From Juglans regia (taxonomy: Eukaryota > Streptophyta > Magnoliopsida > Fagales > Juglandaceae), in NCBI RefSeq assembly GCF_001411555.2, contig NC_049903.1:22411098-22475097 (forward strand): 64,000 nt of DNA, given 5' to 3'. The position numbers and the translations under genes were made by a program. Positions 41,501-51,560 of this stretch are shown here, one piece after another. The notes beneath the pieces were generated by a model, which saw nothing but the letters and a program-made list of their open reading frames with translations, was not told the origin of the DNA and did not search any database. The first letter of the stretch is position 1. Every line of letters begins with the position of its first letter.

Positions 41501-42934
41501 CAAGAATTCTGTCTTTTATGTCACGTTCATGTTACGTCACGTTACGAAATGTCATGTCTACCAGTTAAGTCATTCATGTCAATCACGACCCTAAGCGCTA
41601 GGATGGGGTAATATCCTAGTGGAACTCCTTTGTTCACGCTGGAGTGTCTAAATAGGTGTGAAATTCCCTGGGTTGACGAAGTACAGTCAACAGGTTGCGA
41701 ATGGGGCCTAATTAGCTGGTCACCGGAGCGCGCCAGGCACTAACGCCGATGGTGCCACACATTATGTTACGTGTGTCCACAGCAAGTGTGGCACAAACAG
41801 ATAAGTCATGGGGCCACAACAACTGTGGAGCATGAAGTATGGGGCCACAACAACTGTGGAGCATACACTACGTGAGACACAGCAATTGTGACACGTAGAA
41901 TACGTGGGGCCACAACAACTGTGGAGTACGTATTAACGCACTCACAGCTGGTATAGAAACCTGTGATGTGATGCGGTAATCGGCAGGGACACACGGCTCA
42001 AGGGGACCTGTGTAGCACCCATATGGTCACTTTAATGATTAAGTCTATTGAATAAGATTCTAAATTCAAGTCATGTTTCACTTTATGTTATGTTCAAGTT
42101 TACATTCACGCAATCATGGTAATCTCATGAGACAAGAATATGTTCCAAGTTCATATTATGTTATGTTCACGCTTACGTTTTGTTCCAAGTTCACATTTAT
42201 GTTATGTCATGCTCAAGTTCATGTTCAAATTATGCATGTTCACGTTCATGTTATGTTTCAAGTTCATGTTATATTTTAAGTTCACGTTCATGCTATGTTT
42301 CAAGTCAAGTTCATGCTAAGCTTCAGTTTCAGTCTAAGTTATGCCAGTTATGTTATGTTGTATGTCAAGTTATGCTATGATTACTTATGATTTGATTATG
42401 CATTCATGTTTTTACTGCCATGCATGCATCATTAACCTGTGTGGAAGTTTCCTGTTAACTTGCTGAGATTTGTAATCCAATCTCACTGTGGTAGTCCCAA
42501 CTACCATTCCCCCCGAATGGTAGATTTTGTTACAGGATCTGAAGGAGAATCGAGAATCGACCAACTGGAAATGATCTACTAAACAATGGTGTGACGTAGA
42601 TAGTGGTACAGTAGTTACCTCAGATTACTACTTGTATTTGTGGAGTTCAATCTCCAACACTCTTTTGATCACAACCATTTTGGACTAGTGTTGTGATCTC
42701 AGTTGTTTAGTACATCATTATGTATGAAGTATGTTTTAAGTATTTGAGATATTTCGGTTTAGTGCATAGTATTGCTAAAGAAAAAAATTATCCGCTGCGA
42801 ATATTGCATAATGCTAGATGCATATTAGGAATATTGCATCTTATATGTCATGAACGGGGGCAGGTAACCTTGTGTTGCATGTCTCCACGCTTCAAATGTC
42901 CGTCCGATCCCAAGCGGAATTTGGGGGTGTCACA
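38571..42934 (+). mobile_element. Family C solo LTR, 4.36 kb
   Basis: TGTAACAGCCCG to GGGGGTGTCACA with a perfect AAATC duplication (38566-38570, 42935-42939) in the pol frame of the minus-strand family A element. It is the longest copy. Besides the parts shared with 25289-28425 it has an extra segment of about 1.3 kb (roughly 38930-40390). Short repeats of CATGTTACG/TGTTATG type occur at about 41280-41560 and 42060-42330, and imperfect palindromes CCACAACAACTGTGG at 41815-41925. No RT, gag or primer site is present. An LTR this long suggests a Tekay/Del-like or similar gypsy lineage, but I cannot assign it. Confidence 0.85.
39580..39960 (+). CDS. 126-residue open frame in the long-LTR segment, doubtful
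   Basis: The frame starts MAKFCTPTWLARSV and is Ser/Lys/Phe-rich with no motif I recognise. It lies in the 1.3-kb segment that is absent from the 25289 copy, so it cannot be compared within the window. A frame of this length can occur by chance in 4 kb. Coding status is unproven. Confidence 0.15.
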   Translation: MAKFCTPTWLARSVQEGPRRFLKDKAKGPPHSFTLTLHLEKRSWSDFYEKKRPTLNHSFSPITLHSLCKKLSSPLLRKNSSPLHFPFIEHKRHSRIVFCTSFECLFRSFFKCYRKVSFMKVLYFGV

Positions 42935-44267
42935 AAATCAATGTAGTGCTCTATCTCCCTAATAGGTGGCAATCCACTAAACACACCGCTAGGAATCACG
43001 ACCTCATATCTCTGGAATAAAGAAACAACAACACTTGGCAAAGCTTGCCTTAGCATAAAAACTCACTTTTGTCATTCTATTTCTCTCTACAATCTCTCTT
43101 TCTTTTTCCTCTTGTGGCTCCACTCTTTTTTCTTAACTCTCAATCACCTCTCTATTTTCTTTTTCTCTCTCTCTTTCTTTTAATGTTTCCGCCTCATTCT
43201 CTTTTTTCCTCTCACTCTCTTTGTTCTTTTCACTCTCTTTTTCTTTCAGTCTCCTCTTTTTTTGAACTCTCGGCCTCACAACTGTTTTTCAACTCATTCT
43301 CTCTTTTTCTTGAGATTTCAGCCTCACCCTCATCATCTTTTCCCTTAGGTGGTTCGGTCTTCCCCTTTGTTACAGCTTGATCATTTTTGCCCCACTTTAG
43401 TTTCCAAGAAGTACTAGAAACTGAAGTATACCTCGATGTACCCTTTCTTTTTAGCCGCCTCTCCACTTTCATAGCCACGTGCACCATGTCCTCTACCTCC
43501 ACATAATGTTGCAACTCAACTATATTGGCTATCTCCCTATTCAACTCCTTCAAAAATCATGTTATCGTGGCATCCCGATCCTCCACTACATTAGCCCGAA
43601 TCATAGCCACCTCCATCTCCTTATGGTAATCCTCTACACTCCTAGATCCCTGTGTAAGATTTTGTTGTTTTTGGTAGAGGTCTCTATAGTAGTGGCTAGG
43701 TACAAATCTCCGCCTCATGATAGCTTTCAACTCTCTCCATGTTTCTACAGGCCTCTCAAGATTCCTCCTCCTATTGGATACTAATTGATCCCACCAAATA
43801 ATCGCATAATCAGTGAACTCAGTTATAGCCAACTTCACCTTCTTCTCCTTAGAGTAATTATGGCAATCAAATACCAACTCTATTCTTTTCTCCCACTCTA
43901 AATAAACTTTAGGGTCAGTTCTACCTTGGAATGATAGTATTTTCATTTAGATACTCCCAAGGTTCTTATCTACTCTATCTCGACCCCCTGAGTTTGCCCT
44001 AAGGCCTCCTCCATGCCTCCTATCTCTCTCACCTTGCAGATTTCTAATCACTGCTTCTTGATTATCCATACTATCCCTCACTTCACCTAACACCAAGTTC
44101 AATTGCTCAAACTGTTGTTGCATAGCTTGCAACACAAAGGATGAGTTATCTGCCATCCCCTTTGGTGAAAAGTCACTTCTTTGAGATATCATAATATGCT
44201 GCACAAAAACAATGTTAGTGGAAAACCTCACACACTCCCTTACGTGTTTAAACTCGAATAATGGCAC
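42935..44267 (-). pseudogene. Gag and linker of the minus-strand RT-less element
   Basis: On the minus strand: Gag N-terminus (MISQRSDFSPKGMADNS, SFVLQAMQQQFEQLN) with 43947-44267 open, capsid (ILSFQGRTDPKVYLEWEKR, IIWWDQLVSNRRRN, RRRFVPSHYYRDLYQK) with 43557-43946 open, then ELNREIANIVELQHYVEVEDM and a Glu/Lys/Ser linker, and VVVSL and PPIREIEHYID up to the family C insertion. Stops or shifts separate the pieces near 43556 and 43946. Zinc knuckle and protease are missing, as in the 2249-3430 copy. Confidence 0.8.
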
Positions 44268-45018
44268 TCCACTCGTGTTTCACTCTTAATGGCTTTTTCC
44301 CGATAATAGTCTCACACTCTCTTGCCTTTTATCTCAATAGTTTTCCCACTCAAGTTCTTTAAGAACTAGTTGAACTAAATTAAGACAATACAACCTTGTA
44401 TTATTCCAACCAGTAATATAGATCAAAGAAATAAGGAATGAATAAAATGACACGAGTCTCAAGGAATTTATACGAGGGAAAGAGTAATTATAAAACAAGA
44501 TACCAACTAAAAGATGTAATCAGCTCCTATGATGATAAAAGCTCAATCAACAAATACTTTCTTTCTCTTTGTTGTAACTATGTAGCAACTTTGAATATGC
44601 TACCTTCTATTTTCTTCTTCTTCTTCTTCTGTTTTTTTTTTTTCGAATTTTCTTTTCTTTTCTTTTCTTTTCTTTTCATTTCCTTTCCTTTCTTTTCTTT
44701 TCTCTAATTCAACCACAAACAACAATATTCAATTGTGAAAATAAAACAATTGAATTCAAGCACACAAGCATGGACAATGAAATAGAAGAGAATCAATGGA
44801 ACGACACTCCAAGCAATTGACAAACTTAGAGATGCAGGAAACCCTAGAATTTTGAAACCCTAGGTGATGCAAATTTCAGCCAAACCCAAAACTCTAAGAA
44901 TTTCGGCAGCCTACTTTTTGTTTCTATTTTTTTTTGGTAAACCTAGAATTAAATTTAAGGATGCTAGAATTAAAAGATAGAATCAGACCTGATTGGAAAC
45001 CTTGCTCTGAATACCAAA
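44268..45018 (-). other. Leader of the minus-strand RT-less element
   Basis: Family A leader in reverse, with a CT tract at about 44605-44705 (GA-rich on the sense strand) and the primer-site complement CTCTGAATACCA adjoining the LTR. No gene seen. Confidence 0.75.
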
Positions 45019-45373
45019 TGATATGAACCTGCGGGAAAGGAATCCTTTGAACCCACAATCAATTTGAAAACTCCCCAAGAAAGCCAAAATCAAGTCAACG
45101 GATGGAGAACCTAGACCCAATGAGAACTTGTTTCAAGAACCTAGATTATATTAAAATCTAGACCCGTTGAAGAACCCATCTCAAGAACTCAGATTACAAA
45201 GGAGGAACGCCACAAAGGTTGTGATTTACCTTTGATAAGTTCAAGAGTTCAATCAAGAACAAGAGGAGAAAACTCAACTCACAAATAAAATTCAATATTG
45301 TCTCCTTGATCTTCTTGGCCCATTTGGAAGTTGCAAATGATCTTTAAGACTAGGCCCATCTTGGTTCCCATCA
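45019..45373 (-). repeat. Short 5' LTR (minus strand)
   Basis: 355 bp. On its own strand it reads from TGATGGGAACC to ...GGAGACAAT, then continues ATTGAATTTTATTTGTGAG: the first part is RT-less lineage type and the second part RT-bearing lineage type, joined at AGACAAT. Confidence 0.9.
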
Positions 45374-45385
45374 ATAGATGGCTCG

Positions 45386-46011
45386 AGGTTGTCACCTTGA
45401 TTTCCCCACATTCATTCAGCCACTGAAGCCGGTAAGGTTGAGGATGTTTCAACGTAGTTAAAGCCAATTTCTCCACCAAATAAGTGCTGGCTACATTTGT
45501 GTAACTCCCTCCATCGATAATGACACTGCTAACTTTGTTATTTACAAAGCACCGAGTATGAAACAAGTTCTCTCTTTGGTTTCTTTCTTCCTCCTTAACC
45601 TGCACATTGAGAACTCGCCTTGCAACCAATAAATCTCCAACCACAGCATTTTGCTCATCATCGGCATCCTCCATAGATGGCATATCATCAATATCTACTT
45701 CTTCCTCATTTTCAGACTCAAGCTCTCCTTGGGCATTTATCACCATCACCCTTTTGTTCACACACTGGCTGGCTATATGTCCGCCACGGACCACGCCCAC
45801 CATGTTGCCTATTGTGGATGTCATGTTGCTGGCCCCTAGGAGTTTCCGCCTCTACCCTGTCCAACCTTTCATGAATAGGTTCTAATTCGGCCCTCAACAT
45901 ACGCCTCATCTCCCCTAACATCGCTTGCATTTGGAGGTTCGAAACTGGAGGTTGTCGAAATTCTTCGGTTGTGTCTTCTTCTTGATTATTAGACATGTTT
46001 AAAATCTGCAA
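45386..46011 (-). pseudogene. Family B gag start, zinc knuckle half and protease
   Basis: On the minus strand: Gag N-terminus MSNNQEEDTTEEFRQPP with MLGEMRRMLRAELEPIHERL, then a jump near 45800 over capsid to GHIASQCVNKRVMVINAQGE (second half of the zinc knuckle), an acidic segment and protease (VSSVIIDGGSYTNVAS, LQWLNECGEIKV). It ends at a satellite join at about 45386. Stops and shifts near 45720-45825 separate the two frames. It is orthologous in layout to 931-1830 but keeps Asp-Gly-Gly. Confidence 0.75.
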
Positions 46012-46358
46012 ACAAAGTTAGAATCCTCACAAGCACTCCCTCACGTGTTTCACTCAAGAATTGATACACTTGCACTCATGTTTTCACTCTAAACGGCTTT
46101 TACTCTCGTATGGTCTCACACTCTTGCCTTTTTCCACTCTTCTTTGTCTTCTTTAGTTCTTAATCGAACTTCAAGAAACTCATTCAAAATAATCCAGCAG
46201 CAATTCAAAATAAACAACCAAAACTCATCAAAAGTTCAAGTTTTCTTACTGATCGTGTACCTTTTTTTAATGTCTTTTTTTTTTTTTTAAGAACAGGAAT
46301 AGAACGAAAATAAAAGATAGACAAACTTATCTTAGAACCAAAGCTCTTGATACCAAAA
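46012..46358 (-). other. Family B leader with primer site
   Basis: Unrelated to the family A leader except for CTCACACTCTTGCC-type stretches. Next to the LTR is GCTCTTGATACCA, the complement of a TGGTATCAAGAGC primer site, which fits initiator Met tRNA with one extra base. A T-run lies at 46262-46289. Confidence 0.65.
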
Positions 46359-47133
46359 TGATATGAACTCCACCAACAATTGTGATGAAACCCGATAACA
46401 ATGATGGCTTGGAACCCCAAGATCGTATTGACAAGATTTGTTGAGCCTTGACCAGTCACCCAACTAGATGAAAACCAAGACTACGAAGGATTGAAAACGC
46501 CACACCAAGAAATCATAATCAAGGTGATAAGTTTGGAACTTGAACACCACAAGATTAACTAGATAAGTTCAAAAAGTTCTTTGAAGAACCAAGAGAAACA
46601 CAAGACCTCACAAAGACAAATAAGCTTTTGAAATTCCCCTCTGATATTAAAACTTGAAATAACCCCTCTATATACTTGGAACAACCCTCCAAGAGTAGGA
46701 AAAGTCATAACTATAGCTTTAAAAGTAACACAAATATTAACATAACAAGTTCCAGGATTTTTAGGTCTCTTGGACTTCTAAAGGCAGCCAAAAATGACTA
46801 AATGACTAAATTCAATGTATTTGACATACCCAAGCAAGGCCAAGTTCATTCACCTATTTAATATTCTTGAAACTCAACAAATTCACGTCCTTTAATGGTC
46901 AGACCATACATTATATTTTTACGTGCTAATTAGCCTCTTCAATTGCTTTGATGACATGGACTAAGTCTTGAATATTATTTGAGCCCATCTTGGTCTTTTT
47001 GGAACCAGCCCAATTCTCTTGGATTAGCAATGCTTCCTTGAAACGTTTGGCACTAAGTCTTGTAATTGGGCCACTAGGAAGTGACAAAGGGTCTTGTGCA
47101 AATTCAGCATGTCCAGCTCCTTGGTTTGCATCA
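46359..47133 (-). repeat. Family B 5' LTR (minus strand)
   Basis: 775 bp, TGATATGAACTCC to GGTTTGCATCA, different from family A in the middle but sharing the terminal TGATATGAAC and the CTAAGTCTTGTAATTGGGCC-like block near the right end. It is followed by TAAAC and satellite. Confidence 0.85.
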
Positions 47134-47506
47134 TAAACCTTGGCAAAGTGGTAAAAATAAGAGGTGATCCGATTGGAACGGGGTTGGGGCATACATACCA
47201 TAAGGTCAGTGAAGTATCATAGGAAGCCTGCGAGCGAAAAAATCCAACCTCTTAACTCTGCCACAATTTCCTCAATTGGTTTTCAACTAAGCAAGGCCAA
47301 AGCTGTAAAAGTAAGAGGTGCTCCGATTGGAACGGTGTTGGGGCATACAAACCAAGTTCATTGCCACTTTGCCCTCATTTGGTTTTCCACTCTACATAGG
47401 CAAAGTGTTCTGATTCATAAGGACATGGTAGTACCATAAGAAGCACGCGAGGGAAAAACTCTTAACTTTGCCACTCTGTCCTCATTTGGTTTTCTACTAA
47501 ACATAG
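47134..47506. repeat. 154-bp satellite block D, about 2.4 monomers
   Basis: Satellite starting TAAACCTTGGCAAAG and ending AAACATAG. One monomer is shortened near 47355-47410. CATAG is the target duplication of the element starting at 47507. Confidence 0.95.
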
Positions 47507-48257
47507 TGATGGGAACCAAAGTGGGTCTAGTCTTAAAGATTTTTTGCAAGTTCCAGATGGGTCAATCATAAGATCAAGAGCCAAGAGGATCAATGAGGCG
47601 ATACAATCCACTTGGGACGACTCAAGCAACAGCCCAACTTGTTTACTTTATTTATAGGACATATTTTATTTGTTTAGAATAATTATATTTATTATGAGAA
47701 AGACTTAAAGGGGCAAGTTGGAAAAGTTATTATTTCTTTTGAACTAGGGTTCTTGGGAAGGCCTTATATTTTGGCCAAGGGATTATTTGGAAAGTTACTT
47801 TTTAGGAACTAGGGTTTCAATAGATTACTGTATCCAAATTACTGTAGCGTCCTCCTGTAGACGCGGCACTTTTCACTCAGGGGTATTTTTCGAAGATAGG
47901 GCAATATTTTGGCTAGTCTTTAATTAGGTTTTGGTTTAAATACTTTTTGTAGCCACATTTTATTCAGTTTATGAAATTTGATGAAATTATTCATTGTGAG
48001 TTGAGTTTTACTCCTCTTGTTCTTAATTGAACTTTTGAACTTATCAAAGATAAATCAGAACTGTGGCGTTCCTCCTTTGTAATCTGGGTTCTTCAGACAG
48101 GTTCTTCAATGGGTCTAGATTTTGATATAATCTAGGTTCTTGAAACGAGTTCTCATCGGGTCTAGGTTCCCCATCCATTGGCTTGATTTTACCTTTCTTG
48201 GGAAGTTTTCAAATTGACTGTGGGTTTAAGGGATTCCATTCCCGCGGGTTCATATCA
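47507..48257 (+). repeat. 5' LTR of the 47507-53853 element
   Basis: 751 bp, TGATGGGAACC to GGTTCATATCA. An LTR subtype with GGTCTAGTCTTAAAGATTTTTTGC and CTTATATTTTGGCC blocks, shared with 53101-53853 and the fragment at 13659-13938. Confidence 0.9.
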
Positions 48258-48259
48258 TT

Positions 48260-48272
48260 TGGTATTCAGAGC
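48260..48272 (+). other. Primer binding site
   Basis: TGGTATTCAGAGC, two bases after the LTR, is the initiator Met tRNA complement with one inserted T, as in several other copies. Confidence 0.8.
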
Positions 48273-48972
48273 AATGTTTCCAATCAGGTCTGATTCTATC
48301 TTTTAATTATTGTATCTTTAATTTAATTCTAGGGCTTCATTCTTCTAGGGTTGCAAAAAAAAAATAGAAACAAAAAGTAGGCTGCCGAAACTCTTAGGAT
48401 TTTGGGTTTGGCTGAAATTTGCATCACCTAGGGTTTCAGAATTCTAGGGTTTCCCTGTATCTCTAAGTTTATCTGTTTGCTTGGAGTGCCGTTCAATTGC
48501 TTGATTTTCAGAATTGAGTATTGCTATTTGTGATTGAATTAAAGAAAAGAAAGGAAAAGAAAAGAAAAGAACAGAAAGGAGAAGAAAAGAAAATTCGAAA
48601 AAAAAAAAAAAAAAAGAAGAAGAAGAAAAGAGAAGGTAGCATATTCAAAGTTGCTACATAGTTACAACAAAGAGAAAGAAAGTATTTGTTGATTGAGCTT
48701 TTATCATCATGGGAGCTGATTACATCTTTCTAGTTGGTATCTTGTTTTATAATTACTCTTTCCCTCGTATAAATTCCTTGAGTCTCGTGTTATTTTATTC
48801 ATTCATTGTTTCTTTGATCTATATTACTAGTAGGAATAACACAAGGCTGTATTGTCTTGATTTAGTTCAACTAGTTCTTAAAGAACTTGACCGGGAAAAC
48901 TATTGAGGTAAAATGCAAAAGAGTGCGAGACTATTATCGGGAAAAAGCCATTAAGAGTGAAACACGAGTGGA
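48273..48972 (+). other. Leader of the 47507-53853 element
   Basis: Family A leader with a GA tract (about 48541-48635) and a CTTCATTCTTCTAGGG segment. It ends at ACACGAGTGGAGTGCC. No gene seen. Confidence 0.7.
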
Positions 48973-49617
48973 GTGCCATTATTCGAGTTTAAACACGTAA
49001 GGGAGTGTGTGAGGTTTTCCACTAACATTGTTTTTGTGCAGCATATTATGATGTCTCATAGAAATGACTTTTCACCAAAGGAGATGGAAAATAACTCATC
49101 CTTTGTGTTGCAAGCTATGCAACAACAGTTTGAGCGATTGAACTTGGTGTTAGGTGAAGTGAGGGATAGTATGGATAATCAAGAAGCAGTGATTAGAAAT
49201 CTGCAAGGTGGGAGAGATAGGAGGCGACGTAAGTCTAGTGTTAAAAATGGGTATGAGAAAGAAGAGTATGGTGATGCTCTAGTTACTAGGCGTGCGCTTA
49301 ATACACAAATTAAGATGGATGATACAGAGCAACAGAGTGAGAATATTTTTCATACTAGATGCCACATCAACAGCAAGGTATGTAGTATAATCATTGATTT
49401 GAGGAGTTGTATTAATTTGGCTAGCACTACTTTAGTTGAGAAATTGAATTTACATACCATGAAACACCCTAGACCAGACATGTTGCAGTGGTTGAGTGAT
49501 TGTGGGGAGGTTAGGGTAATTAAGCAAGTGTTAGTGTTTTTTTCAATTGGGAAGTACCAGGATATGGTCCTTTGTCATGTAGTGCCTATGCATGCTGGTC
49601 ATATTTTGTTGGGGAAG
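48973..49617 (+). CDS. Shortened Gag-protease protein, cut by the inverted-repeat element
   Basis: Same architecture as 15481-16296: leader-derived N-terminal extension, a native start near MMSHRND, the QQQFERLN helix, the capsid deletion at EEYG/DALVTRRALNT, and protease with IIDLRSCINLAS. It is open until the insertion after ILLGK. The protease end (PWQYDRKVIHDGLRN) resumes at 51055. The shared deletion breakpoint and shared DLR in two separately inserted elements show common descent of this form. Confidence 0.75.
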
Positions 49618-51049
49618 TGTAACACCCCGTTCCCGGAAAGACATTTTAGAATTTTCGAGGAGCCAGTGTGCTACTACTAAACTTAAATATAAAAAGCTTT
49701 TCCTTTTTAACAACGCGCTGATACGAAAGAGTTCCATAAAATAACAAACTTCAATAAATACTGAAAATTTAAAATAAAGTCTGCGGAAGCATTTATTAAA
49801 AAATACAGAAGTCTTATGTGCTTATCAAAATAATTTATTTAAACCATAGAAATAATCATAGCAAAATCTGTCTAGGCCTCAACCTTGCCTCCCGGAGTCA
49901 AGTCCTGTCCTGCAGTCTCATCTTCATAAATGTCATCACCTGGGGGGGGTTTAAAAACATGAAAACAAACTAAAATGAGTCGAATACTCAATAAGCAACA
50001 CATCATACAGTAAACATAATAAACATAATGTGTCTTGGAAAGCGTGCGTATTCAAAAATACATGCATAAATAACATGAGTATGAACATTAACTTATCTTT
50101 CACTTATCATAGGTCGTTACCCACTGTTGACCCCCGTGAGTTAGGGTTAGGGAATCTAAAAAGATTCTGATTCCGCCCGTGGCCGCGGGTTGTGGAATCC
50201 ATACATAAGAAAGACAATACTGGGTGCACTACCAGCATGTACGACCTGGCAATGCAATATGCCCATAACATAGGTACCGTTTTCATATCATAACATAGGT
50301 CGTTACATATTTTATCAAATCATACTTGCATACTTGTCATTTCATAGATTTCAAAAGAAATCACATACATACTTGTCATATCGTATCATAGATTTCAAAC
50401 GAAATCGCATTCTTTCATAAACGTCGTGATATATGTTTCATCGCATAAAATGCATGATTTTAAGTGAAAGATTATAGAAAGTATCGATTACAATAATCAA
50501 AGAAAGCGACAGCAGCAACAACAACTCCAACCAGCATCACATAGGGATAAGAGGCCTTGTCAGGATAATGGACAACGGCCATGACAGGGCGAGACAGGAT
50601 GGCTCCCCCTATGTGGAAAGTGTAGTAAGAGGCATGCAGGTAAATGTTTGATGGGAACCGGAGCATGTTTCAAATGTGGGAAGGAAGGACACCATCTTCG
50701 AGACTGTCCTGGGAAGAACATAGCTACTACTCAAGCTACAAGAGATGAGACTGCAGGACAGGACTTGACTCCGGGAGGCAAGGCTGAGGCCTAGACAGAT
50801 TTTGCTATGATTATTTCTATGGTTTAAATAAATTATTTTGATAAGCACATAAGACTTCTGTATTTTTTAATAAATGCTTCCGCAGACTTTATTTTAAATT
50901 TTCAGTATTTATTGAAGTTTGTTATTTTATGGAATTCTTTCGTATCTGGCGCGTTGTTAAAAAGGAAAAGCTTTTTATATTTAAGTTTAGTAGTAGCACA
51001 CTGGCTCCTCGAAAATTCTAAAATTTCTTTTCGGGAACGGGGTGTTACA
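49618..51049. mobile_element. Element with 306-bp terminal inverted repeats and a gag fragment
   Basis: 1,432 bp, TGTAACACCCCG to CGGGGTGTTACA. The first about 306 bp (49618-49923) and last about 307 bp (50743-51049) are near-identical inverted copies. The flanking 5-mers are GGAAG and TGAAG (one mismatch), interrupting the host protease frame at GGGGAAG|CCATGGC. The ends resemble plant gypsy LTR ends, and the left part beyond the arm (49930-50460) looks like LTR sequence with TCATAGATTTCAAA repeats. A gag zinc-knuckle fragment lies inside the right half. It may be a foldback derivative of an LTR element. Confidence 0.8.
50492..50794 (+). pseudogene. Gag C-terminus with two zinc knuckles, captured in the inverted-repeat element
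   Basis: The plus-strand frame encodes a Gln/Arg-rich segment, PLCGKCSKRHAGKC (knuckle-like, CX2CX3HX3C) and CFKCGKEGHHLRDC (canonical CX2CX4HX4C), then TPGGKAEA and a stop. There is one in-frame TGA before the knuckles and no start codon. The last 50 bp of coding lie inside the right inverted arm, so the left arm carries the same coding stretch in reverse. The double knuckle resembles gypsy Gag of the Tekay/Del or Retand kind, unlike family A. Confidence 0.75.
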
Positions 51050-51054
51050 TGAAG

Positions 51055-51560
51055 CCATGGCAGTATGATAGGAAGGTGATCCATGATGGGTTAAGGAACA
51101 TGAACGGTTTTGAAAAGGATGGAAAAACAATCAAACTTGCTCCTTTAACTCCAACAAGGCCCATGGGGACCAACTGAAACTGAAAAGTGAGATTGAGCAA
51201 AAAAGTAAAAGTGAGAATGAGATGGAGGAAAAAAGAAATAATGACACTGAAAAAGAGAGAGAGAGAAAAATGAGGGAGAAAAAAGATGGGGGTGAGGCTG
51301 AAACCTCAAGAAAAAAAGAGAATGAGTTGTGAAAATATTGTGAGGCTGAGAGTTCAAAAAAAGAGGAGAGTGGAAGAAAAAGATAGCGTGAAATAGATTA
51401 AGAGAGTGAGAGGAAAAAAGAGAATGAGGCCGAAACATCAAGAGAAAGAAAGAGTGAAAAAGAAAATAGTGAGGTGGCTGAGAGTCAAGAAAAAAGAGTG
51501 GTGTTACAAGAGAAAAAAGAAAAAGAGATTGCAGAGAGAAACAAAAAGGCAAAAGTGAGT
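51055..51560 (+). pseudogene. Protease end and Glu/Lys linker
   Basis: Resumes the protease domain after the insertion (PWQYDRKVIHDGLRN) with a frame loss near 51150-51160 (CCAACAAGGCCCATGG). A purine-rich linker with KSEIEQKSKSE-like and ERKSEKENSE-like repeats follows to 51560, with a stop near 51330. Confidence 0.65.

Larger units (their letters stand above)
37228..45373 (-). mobile_element. RT-less family A element with short recombinant LTRs
   Basis: Minus-strand element with LTRs of 342 and 355 bp and a perfect ATAGA duplication (37223-37227, 45374-45378). Internal parts in sense order: leader 44268-45018, gag 43230-44267, linker and pol 42940-43229 + 37570-38570. The family C solo LTR at 38571-42934 lies in the pol frame. 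Without that insertion the element is about 3.8 kb. Both LTRs carry the same roughly 400-bp deletion, so it was copied in this short form. Confidence 0.9.
30366..47133 (-). mobile_element. Remains of a family B insertion enclosing satellite and two family A elements
   Basis: Outer ends: TAAAC at 30361-30365 followed by the first 18 bp of a family B LTR (TGATATGAACTCCACCAA), and the full family B 5' LTR ending at 47133 followed by TAAAC (47134-47138). Joining the flanks restores the monomer type seen at 18899-18960. Inside, between the 18-bp LTR stub and the protease/gag/leader/LTR (45386-47133), lie about 450 bp of satellite (30384-30411, 36806-37227, 45379-45385) carrying the insertions 30412-36805 and 37228-45373. 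The satellite inside the element cannot come from simple integration and implies a deletion/repair or exchange with the array. Confidence 0.7.

Noticed and set aside
41806..41994. Conserved 62-residue frame present in two family C copies (41806-41994 and 62545-62733)
   Set aside because: It covers the palindrome repeats (TVVVAP-type periodic peptide), so identity reflects repeat conservation and not a gene.
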